Below are positions 1-8,714 of a DNA stretch of 64,000 nt, piece by piece; positions within the stretch are counted from its first letter, which is position 1, and every line of letters starts with the position of its first letter. The stretch spans positions 1 to 64,000 of the forward strand of contig NZ_JALKFT010000003.1 of the NCBI RefSeq assembly GCF_023242945.1. Reading direction: 5' to 3'. The translations under genes were made by a program, and so were the position numbers. This DNA is from Frankia umida. GTDB lineage: Bacteria; Actinomycetota; Actinomycetes; Frankiales; Frankiaceae. Below the pieces are notes generated by a model. The model had not been told where the DNA came from. It saw only the letters and a list, made by a program, of their open reading frames with translations, and searched no databases.

Positions 1-73
1 CACCCCGTCCCCCCCCACCGCCCCGCGTCCCCGGCCGGGCGGGCGCCCGACCCCGCGAGCCGAGGCTGACCGC

Positions 74-319
74 TCAGACGACCGGGGCGCCCTCACCCTG
101 CTGGTGCGCGCCGCGCTCGACGTGCTCCCGGTAGGTCGCGGCCTCCCGCTCGGACACCGTCAGCCCGTCCGCGGCCTGGCGGGCCTGCGGGTCGTCCGGG
201 CCGGCGTCCGCTCCCAGAACGGCTTCGTCCCGCTCCCGGCCGGCCTCGGCCGCCTCGACGTCATCCCGGGTACGAAAGTCCTCCGGAACCCGCGCGTCGT
301 CATGTTCGAGCTTCGACAT
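74..319 (-). CDS. small acidic hypothetical protein
   Basis: An 81-residue, strongly hydrophilic and acidic protein (many Asp, Glu, Arg and Ala) with no membrane segment and no cysteine. The ATG at 319 is chosen because GAGGAG lies 7 nt upstream; an open frame continues further upstream but has no comparable ribosome site. I do not recognise a named family. Such short charged proteins are common beside stress genes in actinobacteria, but no function can be inferred from the sequence. Confidence 0.5.
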   Translation of the reverse strand: MSKLEHDDARVPEDFRTRDDVEAAEAGRERDEAVLGADAGPDDPQARQAADGLTVSEREAATYREHVERGAHQQGEGAPVV

Positions 320-557
320 CGACTCGCTCCTCATCCTTGGGGGCCGGCCGTTTGGGGGAGGACGGCCGGCTCGGGTGTCGCGAGCAGGCATGCCCGCCGA
401 CCGTCGCGGATAACACGCGTCGCGAAGTCGTCACAGGTCAGGTCGATCCGAGCGCCGATCGCTACCGAAGCCCCACGTGTGGTGCGGTCGACCGATAGCC
501 TGGGAGACCCGCAGCTTTCGCCGCGTTGTCCTGTCGTTACTCAGAACGAGGTCGCCC

Positions 558-953
558 GTGCCCACCGGCAAAGTGAAGTGGTTCGACGTCGACAAGGGCT
601 TCGGCTTTCTCAGCCGGGACGACGGTGGCGACGTTTTCGTCCACAAGGCGGCTCTTCCCGCCGGGACAGACCGGCTCAAGCCGGGTGATCGGGTGGAGTT
701 CGGCGTGGCCGCCGGTCGGCGCGGTGACCAGGCGCTGTCGGTGCGGCTGCTGGCCGTGCCGCCGTCGGTCGCCAAGGCCGCCGCCCAGGCCCAGCGGCAC
801 AGCCCCGACGAACTGCACAGCATGGTCGAGGACATGATCAAGGTTCTCGACGACGTGCAACGTGACCTGCGCCGCGGGCGCTATCCCGACCGGCGCATCG
901 CGCAACGGGTCGCCAAGGTCGTCCATGCCGTCGCCAATGAGCTGGAGGCGTAG
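558..953 (+). CDS. cold-shock-domain protein with C-terminal helical extension
   Basis: A 131-residue protein. Residues 1-65 form a cold-shock domain with RNA-binding motifs KGFGFL (RNP1-like) and DVFVHK (RNP2-like). Residues 66-131 are a predicted helical extension, about as long as the domain itself, which is absent from classical 67-residue CspA proteins. The start is a GTG preceded by GAGG at 6 nt spacing, and the domain begins directly at this start (PTGKVKWFD). Probable role: single-stranded RNA/DNA binding, an RNA chaperone. The window has a second, ordinary CspA at 49779. Confidence 0.85.
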   Translation: MPTGKVKWFDVDKGFGFLSRDDGGDVFVHKAALPAGTDRLKPGDRVEFGVAAGRRGDQALSVRLLAVPPSVAKAAAQAQRHSPDELHSMVEDMIKVLDDVQRDLRRGRYPDRRIAQRVAKVVHAVANELEA

Positions 954-955
954 CC

Positions 956-1195
956 TCAGAGCTCGGGCGGCACCACGAAGCTCACCCGCCGGCCACAGCC
1001 CCGGCACACCGCCACCCGCGTGTCCGGCTCCTCATCGGAGGGCACGAGGTGCCCGAGCGGAACCGGCCCATCGCACCAGGGGCAAAGCAGCCATGGCCCA
1101 TGCACCTCACGCCGACCACTCCCCGCTGCCGACCCCCCCGAGCCCCCGCTGTCCGAGCCAGCGCCGCCCGAGCTCTCGTTCGCGTCGGCGCTCAT
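956..1195 (-). CDS. small putative zinc-ribbon protein
   Basis: About 79 residues with a Ser/Gly-rich N-terminus followed by two CxxC pairs (CPWC and CRGC) about 30 residues apart, the layout of a zinc ribbon. The stop lies 3 nt past the convergent cold-shock gene. An ATG at 1195 and an in-frame GTG at 1219 are both possible starts; neither has a strong ribosome site. The family is not recognised. Nucleic-acid or protein binding is the usual role of such ribbons, but that is inference. Confidence 0.5.
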   Translation of the reverse strand: MSADANESSGGAGSDSGGSGGSAAGSGRREVHGPWLLCPWCDGPVPLGHLVPSDEEPDTRVAVCRGCGRRVSFVVPPEL

Positions 1196-1517
1196 CGGCG
1201 ACCGTGCGGCTGGCTCCACGTCCGGCCGCGGCCTCGCTCATGGGTGTGCATCCCTCCACATTGCCCCACGGCCACGCGGAAACATCCCACGATCGCAACA
1301 CACTGTCGTACAGCCGACCCGAACAGCCGACGGTCGGCCGGTGTGTGCCGATGAGCGCGCGCCGTGCGGCAGACTGCGAACGTAGAGCGCGCAGTGCGCC
1401 GGTCCGTGCGGCGAAGGTCGCGACGAGGCCGGGGACGCGGGTCGAATCGGGAGTTGAGAGGCATTCGGGTGACTAGCAGTGGGCGGCGGTCGTGACCTCC
1501 CCCGTACGGTGCTGACC

Positions 1518-3449
1518 ATGGTGGACGACGCCGCGGGCCACGGCCGGCGCCGCAATGATCCCGGCGACCCGCTCAATCCGCACGAACCACGCGTGATCGG
1601 CCCCTACACGCTGATCAGCCGGCTTGGCGTGGGCGGGATGGGCACGGTGTACCTGGCCCGTACCACGGCCGGGCGGCGCGTCGCCGTCAAGGTCATCCGA
1701 CCGGATCTGGCCGCCGACGAGGAGTTCCGCCGTCGTTTCCGGGCCGAGGTCGAGGCCGCCCGCCGGGTCGCGCCGTTCTGCACCGCCGAGGTCCTTGACG
1801 CCGACCCCTACGCCCCCGCTCCCTACCTGGTCACCGAGTACATCGACGGTGTCCGCCTCGACGAACAGGTCGACCGCAGCCCGCTGACCTCGTCCACCCT
1901 GACCGGCCTCGCCGTCGGCGTCGCCACGGCGCTGACCGCCATCCACAGTGCCGGCCTGGTCCACCGCGACCTCAAACCGAGCAACGTGATGCTGTCGCTG
2001 TCCGGCCCGCGGGTCATCGACTTCGGCATCGCCCAGGCGCTTGAGGGTGCCAAGGCCAAGCCGACCGCCTGGGGTTTCGGATCGGCCGGCTGGATGGCAC
2101 CCGAACAGGTCCACGGCCATCCGATCGGTCCCGAGGCGGATGTGTTCGCCTGGGGCATCCTGATCGCCTACGCCGGGACGGGACGCCACCCCTTCGGCGA
2201 GGGCTCCGACATCGACCTCGGCATGCGCATCGTCGGCGCCCCTCCCGACCTGCGCGGCCTGCCCGAGCCGCTGGTCAGCCTGGTCTCCGCGGCCCTGGCC
2301 AAGCATCCGGACGACCGTCCCAGCGCTCGTGAGCTGCTGCTGCGCCTCGTCGCCGGCCCGCCGACCCATCGCGACGCCCTCGGGCCCGCCTTCGGCCAGG
2401 TCGAGGAGCTGCTCAACCGCACCGGCGAGGTGCCCCGCCCCGCCCCGACCCGGGTCGGCCCGGCCACCTCGGCTCCCGCCCCCCCGCCGCCCCGCGGCCG
2501 CACACCCGCACCCGACACACTGCCGCGCCCGGCCCTGCCCGCACGCGAATCCCCCCTGCCCCGCGAGGCACCGATGTCGCGTGAGGCACCGATGTCGGCC
2601 CGGGCGGGGATGCCGCCACCGCGGGTGGGAATGCCGACGCGTGACCCCGGCCGACCCCGCGAACCCGGGCCCCCGCCCCGCGGTGCCGGCGGCGGAGCAC
2701 CGCGAGGAGCCGGACCGCCTGTTCGCGGCCCGATGCCCTCGCCCGCCCCGCCGCCGCGGATGGCCCACTCGGCACCGCTGGGAGCACCCCCCGCACCCGG
2801 CACCGGACCGGTGCCACTGCCCGGCGCGGCTCCCGGAACCGGTGGGCCCGGTGGACCGAGCCAGCCCTACGGCCCCTATCCGCCCGCACCGAGTCGCCGC
2901 GGACCCGACCGCCGCCAGCTCGCCCTGATCGCCGGGGTGATCGTCGCCGCCGTGATCGCGGTCATCGTGGTCGTGTCGCTGCCCAAGAACGACGGCTCGG
3001 GCGGTACCGGACCAGCCACGGTCACCACGTCATCGGCCGGCGCGACGCCGTCACCACGCGCCCCCGGAATCGGAGATACGGTCACCGACCAGGGTCTCGC
3101 CTTCACCGTCACCGACCTGGACTGCTCCCAGAGTCAGCTCGGCGAGGGCCTTCTCGCGCTACGCGCCAACGGACGCTTCTGCCTGGCCAAGGTGACCGTC
3201 AGCAACAACGGCGGCACCGAGGCGTCCCTGGACAACGCCGCCCAGCTGCTCCTGGACAGCCGGGGCGACAAGCACGAGTCGAGCCTGCTCGCCCGCCTCA
3301 AACTGGGCGAGGATCTCTGGGAGACCATCGAACCCGGCGAGACCAAGCGCGGCACCATGATCTTCGACGTGGCCAAGGATGCCCAGCCGCGTGTCCTCGA
3401 GCTGCATGCCAGCCCGCAGAGCCCCGGCGCACGCCTCACCATCCGCTGA
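1518..3449 (+). CDS. transmembrane Ser/Thr protein kinase with extracellular DUF4352-like domain
   Basis: A 643-residue eukaryotic-type kinase. The kinase domain spans about residues 30-285, with glycine loop GVGGMG, catalytic lysine in VAVKVI, HRDLKPSN catalytic loop, DFG (DFGIAQ) and APE (MAPEQ). A Pro/Arg-rich linker of about 170 residues is followed by one membrane helix (about 467-488). The C-terminal part (about 515-643) outside the membrane looks like a DUF4352 immunoglobulin-like fold, not PASTA repeats. The ATG at 1518 is preferred over an upstream in-frame start because conserved sequence begins after it. It sits about 3.7 kb from the pknA/pknB locus but is a separate transcription unit. 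The signal sensed by the outer domain is unknown. Confidence 0.9.
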   Translation: MVDDAAGHGRRRNDPGDPLNPHEPRVIGPYTLISRLGVGGMGTVYLARTTAGRRVAVKVIRPDLAADEEFRRRFRAEVEAARRVAPFCTAEVLDADPYAPAPYLVTEYIDGVRLDEQVDRSPLTSSTLTGLAVGVATALTAIHSAGLVHRDLKPSNVMLSLSGPRVIDFGIAQALEGAKAKPTAWGFGSAGWMAPEQVHGHPIGPEADVFAWGILIAYAGTGRHPFGEGSDIDLGMRIVGAPPDLRGLPEPLVSLVSAALAKHPDDRPSARELLLRLVAGPPTHRDALGPAFGQVEELLNRTGEVPRPAPTRVGPATSAPAPPPPRGRTPAPDTLPRPALPARESPLPREAPMSREAPMSARAGMPPPRVGMPTRDPGRPREPGPPPRGAGGGAPRGAGPPVRGPMPSPAPPPRMAHSAPLGAPPAPGTGPVPLPGAAPGTGGPGGPSQPYGPYPPAPSRRGPDRRQLALIAGVIVAAVIAVIVVVSLPKNDGSGGTGPATVTTSSAGATPSPRAPGIGDTVTDQGLAFTVTDLDCSQSQLGEGLLALRANGRFCLAKVTVSNNGGTEASLDNAAQLLLDSRGDKHESSLLARLKLGEDLWETIEPGETKRGTMIFDVAKDAQPRVLELHASPQSPGARLTIR

Positions 3450-3593
3450 CACCGGCCCGACCGCGCGCTCCGCTTTGGACCGCACCGGCGCACTGTGCGG
3501 GGTCACCCGGCCACACAGCGATTTTCTGCTGGGATCTCCTCTCGACCTCCCGCACCTGTCACCCACCGCGCACGGCAGCCGGCTAACGTGACT

Positions 3594-3609
3594 GTCTGCT
3601 CAAGCAGAC
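3594..3609. promoter_or_regulatory. inverted repeat upstream of the exported nuclease gene
   Basis: A perfect 7-bp inverted repeat GTCTGCT-CA-AGCAGAC, 60 nt upstream of the GTG start at 3670. A TAACGT hexamer just before it (3584-3589) could be a -10 element, which would put the repeat at the transcription start, a typical repressor position. No regulator gene is adjacent. Confidence 0.4.
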
Positions 3610-3625
3610 GCAAGGCGGATGGGCG

Positions 3626-3648
3626 GTGTGGTCGTCCACTGACCACAC
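3626..3648 (+). promoter_or_regulatory. hairpin in the 5' leader of the exported nuclease gene
   Basis: A perfect 8-bp stem GTGTGGTC/GACCACAC with a 7-nt loop. It ends 21 nt before the start codon and just upstream of the AAGGAG ribosome site. It could modulate translation or mRNA stability, or be a second operator. Function is inferred only from position. Confidence 0.35.
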
Positions 3649-3669
3649 ATCGCCAAGACAAGGAGACAG

Positions 3670-4512
3670 GTGCGAGGCAGCGGTGTCGGCGTCGGCCCGA
3701 AGGGTCGACGCGGCCAGGTAGTACCGGACGGCCACGCCCGTCAGCCAGTCCACCGACGACCAGCTGACCGCCCCGGGTCCGTCGGCCGCGTCGGCCGACT
3801 GGGCATCCTGAGCATCGTCGCTGTCTGCGTGGGTCTGACAGCGTCCTGCTCGGGTAGCACCGCCGACCGGGTTGGCTCGGCGCTTGGCCTGTCCAGCACG
3901 TCCCCGGCCGCCGCGGCCGCCGGTGGATCCGGGACGGCCCTCTCCCTGCTGGGCGCCCTGCCCGTCCGCGCCGAGGACAATTCGCCGAAGTACCGCCGGG
4001 ACGCGTTCGGTACCCCCTGGTCGGACGTCGACCACAACGGCTGCGACACCCGCAACGACATCCTTCGCCGCGACATGCGCAGCACGACCCTGCGCAAGGC
4101 GGACAACTGCACGGTGCTCACCGGCGAGCTCACCGACCCGTACACGACCCGGATCATCCGGTTCAACCGCGCCCGCAGTGCGTCCGCCGTCCAGATCGAC
4201 CATGTCGTCGCGCTCGCCGACGCATGGCGCACCGGCGCTCTGGAGTGGACCGACGCCCAGCGCCTGCAGTTCGCCAACGATCCCCAGAACCTGCTGGCCG
4301 TGGACGGTCCGACCAACATCCGCAAGAGCGACCAGGACGCGGCCGAATGGCTGCCGCCCAGCCCCGGCGAACAGTGCCCCTACGTTGCCCGCCAGGTCGG
4401 ACTGAAGTCGCGCTACCACCTGTGGGTCACCTCGGCCGAGGCGTCCGCCATGCGAACCGTCCTCCAGAAATGCTCCACCCAGTCCCCCCTGGGCCTAACC
4501 CCCACCCCCTGA
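3670..4512 (+). CDS. exported HNH/DUF1524-type endonuclease, putative lipoprotein
   Basis: A 280-residue protein. An N-terminal basic stretch precedes a hydrophobic segment (LGILSIVAVCVGLTASC) ending in a lipobox-like LTAS-Cys, so it is probably exported and perhaps lipid-anchored. The C-terminal half is an HNH-like DUF1524 nuclease: IDHVVALADAW carries the catalytic Asp-His, and NDPQNLLAVDGPTN then KSDQDAAEWLPP give the metal-site Asn and the conserved Lys-x-Asp/Trp-Leu-Pro block. The GTG start has AAGGAG 4 nt upstream. Actinobacterial relatives are secreted nucleases thought to scavenge nucleic acid. The long basic N-terminus before the signal is unusual and the true start may be internal. 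Confidence 0.8.
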   Translation: MRGSGVGVGPKGRRGQVVPDGHARQPVHRRPADRPGSVGRVGRLGILSIVAVCVGLTASCSGSTADRVGSALGLSSTSPAAAAAGGSGTALSLLGALPVRAEDNSPKYRRDAFGTPWSDVDHNGCDTRNDILRRDMRSTTLRKADNCTVLTGELTDPYTTRIIRFNRARSASAVQIDHVVALADAWRTGALEWTDAQRLQFANDPQNLLAVDGPTNIRKSDQDAAEWLPPSPGEQCPYVARQVGLKSRYHLWVTSAEASAMRTVLQKCSTQSPLGLTPTP

Positions 4513-4960
4513 CCCCCAGCAAGATCGCCCCCACCTGATCATCGCCGCTTTCCGCGACCGCTTCGCCGACCCCCGCGGCGCGAGAACCCGCCCCACGCCA
4601 GTCACACCCCGCACATCTTCGACCACCAAAAGCCACAAATCGTGCCCCTGAAACCACCCGGCGCACACCTGACGCCACCATCGCCGCCAGGCGCAACGCC
4701 ACCCCCCGAAGCGTGGTCACTCAGCCCCGGCCCACCGCGCCCAGCGACCACACTTCGCCCTGGACCGCGCCGCCCCCGCAGCCGCCCCGCTCCACAAAAA
4801 ATCGGCGACGACAAGACACAGCCGCCGCCAGGAGAAGTACCGCCGCGAAGCGCCACGAACCACAAGCAGACCCGAGGCGCAAACACCCCGCCCACCCGAA
4901 GCCGAAGGCGAGCCCCCACCCCCATGGGCCCGTGGGGGTCTCGGGGGGCTCGGCCCCCCG
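4513..4960. other. C-rich intergenic stretch without a credible gene
   Basis: About 450 bp with a marked excess of C over G on the plus strand until about 4920. Open frames here encode Pro/Arg/Thr strings with no conserved pattern or ribosome site. It ends in a GC hairpin at 4942-4960 (8-bp stem CGGGGGGC, TCG loop). I see no gene, RNA gene or mobile element in it. Confidence 0.6.
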
Positions 4961-4971
4961 GCCAACATGAC

Positions 4972-5010
4972 GAAAGCCCCCACCGGCGCAGCATGCGCCA
5001 ACAGGGGCTT
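4972..5010 (-). terminator. terminator of tRNA-Leu
   Basis: On the minus strand AAGCCCC pairs with GGGGCTT around an inner hairpin (TGGCGCA/TGCGCC), followed by TTC. It starts 4 nt after the tRNA 3' end, the expected place for an intrinsic terminator. Confidence 0.65.
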
Positions 5011-5013
5011 GCG

Positions 5014-5096
5014 TGGGCGAGGGGGGAGTTGAACCCCCACGTCCGTTAGGACACACGGACCTGAACCGTGCGCGTCTGCCATTCCGCCACTCGCCC
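5014..5096 (-). tRNA. tRNA-Leu (anticodon CAG)
   Basis: An 83-nt class II tRNA on the minus strand. The acceptor stem GGGCGAG pairs with CTCGCCC, the anticodon loop is TTCAGGT (anticodon CAG, reading CUG), and the T arm has GGTTCAACTCC between GGGG and CCCC stems. The long variable arm and leucine-type D arm fit Leu. The discriminator base is A and the 3' CCA is not encoded (CGC follows). A tRNA-Leu beside fhaA is conserved in related actinobacteria. Confidence 0.95.
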
Positions 5097-5255
5097 GAGT
5101 GGAACTATCTCTTGTGCAGGTGACACGCTATCACGCCGGAGATGTCCTCTGCGCCGGGGGGTCGCGCCAGCCGGGCACGTGTCAGGCTGCGCAGCCGTGG
5201 GGCGCGGGCGCCCGGGGGCATACGATCTCACAGACCGGGAGAAGGGAGGTCGAGC

Positions 5256-6758
5256 ATGGGCGTGCTACAACGCTTCGAACGGCGCCTGGGCGGCCTCGTC
5301 GAAGGTGCGTTCGCCAAGGTGTTCAAGGGCGGTGTCGAGCCGGTCGAGATCGCGAGCGCCCTGGCTCGGGAGACCGACGACCGCCGCGCGGTGAGCTCGA
5401 ACCGGGTGCTGGTGCCGAACGAGTTCGCCGTGGAGCTGGCCAGTGGCGACTTCGCCCGACTCTCCCCGTATGACCGTGCGCTGTGCGACGAGCTGGCCGA
5501 GATGGTGCGTGAGCATGCCGCCGAGCAGCGGTACACGTTCGTCGGGCCGGTGTCGGTGCGGCTGTCGGAGGCCTCCGATCTCGATGTCGGCGTGTTCCGC
5601 ATCCGGAGCAGTGTGGCGGCGGCCGATCCGGGGGTGGTCGCCGGTCGCCGGTCGCGGCCGAGCGCTCCGGGCACACCCCATCTGCTGATCACAACGAAGG
5701 CGCCGGGTGGTTCCGGGGAGCGGGAGTACCCGCTGGACGCGGAGACCACGGTGATCGGCCGCAGCGTCGAGTGTGACATCCGGTTGAACGACACCGGGGT
5801 GTCGCGGCGCCACGGTGAGATCCGCCGGCTGCCGGACGGGCAGTTCCTGTACGTCGATGCCGGGTCGACGAACGGCAGTCTCGTGAACGGGCGGGCAGCC
5901 CGGCAGGTGAAGCTCGTCAACGGTGATCGTATCGAACTCGGTACCGCCACGATCGTGTTTCGCCGGCAGGACGGCCGGTCCGGGGCGGGGCGGGCCGCTG
6001 GTCGCGCCACTCCGCACCCCGATCGTGTCTCCGCCGAGCGGGCACCTGTGGACCGGGCACCCCTGGACCGAGCGCCCGGTGACCGATCGTCGTCCGAGCG
6101 GGGCGTGCTGCTGCCGAACCGGGCCGGGGCGACACCACCGCCGGGGCGGGTGGGCACCCGGCCGGGTTCGACGCCGGTGCCGGGGCGCCCGGCGCAGCGT
6201 CCCACCCCGCCGCCGGAGCGGCGACCCACCCCCGTCCCGGACGATCCCTACCAGGCCGGCTCCTCGCCACGCGGCGACCGGGGTGGCCGGGTGGATCCGG
6301 GCGACCGGATGGATCCGTACGCGCGCGATCGGCGCGAGGGCGGCCCGGCCTATCCGGACGATTCCTACAGCCCGGAGCGCCCCGGTCGGGCGGGAACCGG
6401 TGCGGACTACCGCGACCAGGAGTTCCGCGACCCGGGCCGGCGCGGTTATGATCAGCCGGACGATCCACGCGCACGGGAGCGTGGTCGCGGTCCGGGGTCG
6501 GCGCGCGAGGAGCGGGGCGGCTACGCCCGCGACCCGCGCGATCGCCGCGACGATGTCGGGGGCTCGCAGGATCATCGCGACCCGCGGCGTGCCCCTTCCC
6601 GGCGTCCCGGTGATCCGCCGGCCAGCGATCGGGAGCCCCTCGACCTGGAGCCGTTGGACGACGTGTACGACGCACAGACAGTCCTGCCCGGGCAGCTGGA
6701 CGCCCCGCAGCGGGATCCCGGCGGACGTGGCCGCTCCCGGTCGGATCGGGGCTGGTAG
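5256..6758 (+). CDS. fhaA: FHA-domain protein FhaA
   Basis: A 500-residue protein. Residues 1-115 are the DUF3662 domain typical of FhaA (starts GVLQRFERRLGGLVEGAFAKV). An FHA phosphothreonine-binding domain lies at about 155-240 with GRS, SRRHGEI and STNGSLVNG motifs. The rest, about 245-500, is a disordered Arg/Asp/Pro/Gly-rich tail. In Mycobacterium FhaA the disordered region separates DUF3662 from a C-terminal FHA domain; here the order is DUF3662-FHA-tail. The ATG at 5256 has GGAGG 7 nt upstream. FhaA links kinase signalling to cell-wall precursor flipping (MviN) and division in mycobacteria. It is the first gene of the fhaA-to-pknB locus, and TACGAT at 5221-5226 may be its -10 box. Confidence 0.92.
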   Translation: MGVLQRFERRLGGLVEGAFAKVFKGGVEPVEIASALARETDDRRAVSSNRVLVPNEFAVELASGDFARLSPYDRALCDELAEMVREHAAEQRYTFVGPVSVRLSEASDLDVGVFRIRSSVAAADPGVVAGRRSRPSAPGTPHLLITTKAPGGSGEREYPLDAETTVIGRSVECDIRLNDTGVSRRHGEIRRLPDGQFLYVDAGSTNGSLVNGRAARQVKLVNGDRIELGTATIVFRRQDGRSGAGRAAGRATPHPDRVSAERAPVDRAPLDRAPGDRSSSERGVLLPNRAGATPPPGRVGTRPGSTPVPGRPAQRPTPPPERRPTPVPDDPYQAGSSPRGDRGGRVDPGDRMDPYARDRREGGPAYPDDSYSPERPGRAGTGADYRDQEFRDPGRRGYDQPDDPRARERGRGPGSAREERGGYARDPRDRRDDVGGSQDHRDPRRAPSRRPGDPPASDREPLDLEPLDDVYDAQTVLPGQLDAPQRDPGGRGRSRSDRGW

Positions 6759-6764
6759 TCGCCG

Positions 6765-7262
6765 ATGGACCCGACCGAGCCCAGTGAGCTGGTGCTGCTG
6801 ATCATCAAGATCGGCTTTCTTGCCCTGTTGTGGGGATTTGTCCTGGTGGCGGTGCGGGCCGTCCGGCTGGACATGTTCGGCCCGACGAAACGTCAGCAAC
6901 GCCGCGAACCGCCACCGATCGCGCGCCCAGCAGCGCCTCGCAACCCCCCGCAACCAGCGCACAAGCCGCGCACACCAAGCAAACTGGTCGTGACAAAGGG
7001 TCCCTTGGCAGGCACAACGATTCCACTAGGATCGGTACCTGTCACCATCGGACGGGCACAGGACTCGACTCTGGTCCTCGAGGATGACTTCGCGTCAGGC
7101 CGGCATGCGAGACTCGTGCACCACGACGGGCAGTGGTTCGTCGAGGACCTGGGCTCGACCAATGGCACATTCCTCAACCGTACGAAGGTGACCAGTCCCA
7201 TGCCGGTACCTCTCGGCGCGCCGGTCAGGATCGGGAAGACGGTCCTGGAGCTCCACCGGTGA
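6765..7262 (+). CDS. fhaB: FHA-domain membrane protein FhaB
   Basis: A 165-residue protein with one N-terminal membrane helix (about 8-31, LVLLIIKIGFLALLWGFVLV), a short basic/proline linker and a C-terminal FHA domain (about 88-160) with GRAQDS, SGRHARL and STNGTFLN motifs. It starts 6 nt after fhaA and its stop overlaps the pstP start (GTGA). The family (FhaB/FipA) is a PknA/PknB substrate acting at the septum with FtsZ and FtsQ partners in mycobacteria. Confidence 0.93.
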   Translation: MDPTEPSELVLLIIKIGFLALLWGFVLVAVRAVRLDMFGPTKRQQRREPPPIARPAAPRNPPQPAHKPRTPSKLVVTKGPLAGTTIPLGSVPVTIGRAQDSTLVLEDDFASGRHARLVHHDGQWFVEDLGSTNGTFLNRTKVTSPMPVPLGAPVRIGKTVLELHR

Positions 7263-8686
7263 GCCTCAGGCTGCACTTCGCCGTCCGCTCCGATGTCGGG
7301 CACGTACGGGAAGGAAACGAAGACTCCGCGTTCGCCGGGCAGCGTCTGCTGGCCGTCGCCGACGGGATGGGTGGCCATGCCGCCGGTGAGGTCGCGAGCT
7401 CCACCGTGATCTCACGGCTGGCCGATCTCGACGACGGCGTGCACAGCGACGATCTCGTCACCGAACTGAACGAGGCCGTCCGCGACGCGAACCGCCAGCT
7501 CCGGGAGATGTCGCTGGAGAACAGCGCGCTCGACGGGATGGGCACGACGGTGACAGCCGTGCTGTCCGCCGGGAACATGCTCGGCGTTCTGCACGTCGGT
7601 GACTCCCGCGCCTACCTGTTGCGCGACGGCATCCTCAGCCAGGTCACCCACGATCACACCCTGGTGCAGGATCTCGTCGACCAGGGCCGGATCACGCCGG
7701 AGCAGGCCAACACCCATCCGCAGCGCTCACTGCTGATGCGGGCGCTCGACGGCCGGGAGGTCGAACCCGACCTGTCGGTGCGTCAGGCCATCCCCGGCGA
7801 CCGGTACCTGCTGTGCACCGACGGGCTGTCCGGTGTGGTCAGCGAGGAGACGATCCGCGAGACGCTGCTGCTGCCGTCCCCGCAGGATGCCGTCGACCAG
7901 CTGGTCAACCTGGCGCTCAAGGGCGGCGGGCCCGACAACATCACCGTCGTGGTCGCCGACATCGCCGAGGACCACGGTGGGGCGCTGTCCCATCCGCTGG
8001 TGGCCGGTGCGGCGGCGGAGAAGCGGGTCGTGCCGGGCGCCCAGTTGGCCCGCAGCGGCCCCGACCCGCGCAACGGCGACGCCGAGTCCGCGGCGGCGAA
8101 GGCGGCCAGGATCGGCCGGCCTGGGTTCCACCGCCGGGACCGGCAGCAGTCCACCGGCAGCCGTTCCGACGGGGACGGCGACGACGCGGACGGGGAGGCG
8201 GAACCGGAACGCGAGGGTCGCCGCTCCGGCCGTCGGGTGCTGTTCGTCTCCACCGTGGTGTTCGTGATCGTGGTGGCCGGCGCGACCGCCGGCTGGAGCT
8301 ATGTGCGCAGCCAGTACTACGTCGGCGTCGACGACGACAAGGTCGCGCTGTTCCAGGGGGTGAAGGGCGGCTTCGCCGGCATCCACTTCTCCTCGGTGCT
8401 CTCCCACGGCCAGCCGCTGGCCGAGATCAGCGCCGCCGACCGCGGTGACCTGCGGGACGGCATCCCCGCGAACAGTCGCTCCGACGCCGAACAGATCATC
8501 GCCCGGCTGAGCAGCTCGCCGGAGGCGGCCTCGGCCGCCTCCGCGACGGTGGCACCCTCGGTCAGCCCGAGCCCGTCGACGAGTACGAAGGTGCCGGCGG
8601 TGTTGCCGACGGCGCCGCCCGAAGCCTGTCGGGCCGCCCCCGTCCCCGCCGGATGTCCGACCCCTGCGACCACCGCGACTCCGTGA
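7259..8686 (+). CDS. pstP: PP2C-type Ser/Thr protein phosphatase PstP
   Basis: A 475-residue protein. The PP2C catalytic domain (1-240) shows all metal-binding motifs: RSDVGHVREGNEDS, ADGMGGHAAGE, GMGTTV, HVGDSRAYLL, CTDGLSG and GGPDNITVVV. A charged linker leads to one membrane helix (about 327-348) and a roughly 125-residue outer domain rich in Ser/Thr/Pro. The GTG start overlaps the fhaB stop by 3 nt, indicating translational coupling. It dephosphorylates PknA/PknB and their substrates, and is the only PP2C in the locus. Confidence 0.95.
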   Translation: MSLRLHFAVRSDVGHVREGNEDSAFAGQRLLAVADGMGGHAAGEVASSTVISRLADLDDGVHSDDLVTELNEAVRDANRQLREMSLENSALDGMGTTVTAVLSAGNMLGVLHVGDSRAYLLRDGILSQVTHDHTLVQDLVDQGRITPEQANTHPQRSLLMRALDGREVEPDLSVRQAIPGDRYLLCTDGLSGVVSEETIRETLLLPSPQDAVDQLVNLALKGGGPDNITVVVADIAEDHGGALSHPLVAGAAAEKRVVPGAQLARSGPDPRNGDAESAAAKAARIGRPGFHRRDRQQSTGSRSDGDGDDADGEAEPEREGRRSGRRVLFVSTVVFVIVVAGATAGWSYVRSQYYVGVDDDKVALFQGVKGGFAGIHFSSVLSHGQPLAEISAADRGDLRDGIPANSRSDAEQIIARLSSSPEAASAASATVAPSVSPSPSTSTKVPAVLPTAPPEACRAAPVPAGCPTPATTATP

Positions 8687-8714
8687 GCCCCATGCTCATG
8701 TCCCCAGGCCAGCG

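Noticed and set aside
4642..5049. A Pro/Arg-rich 135-codon frame before tRNA-Leu
   Set aside because: No ribosome site or conserved pattern, and it runs antisense through the tRNA gene.
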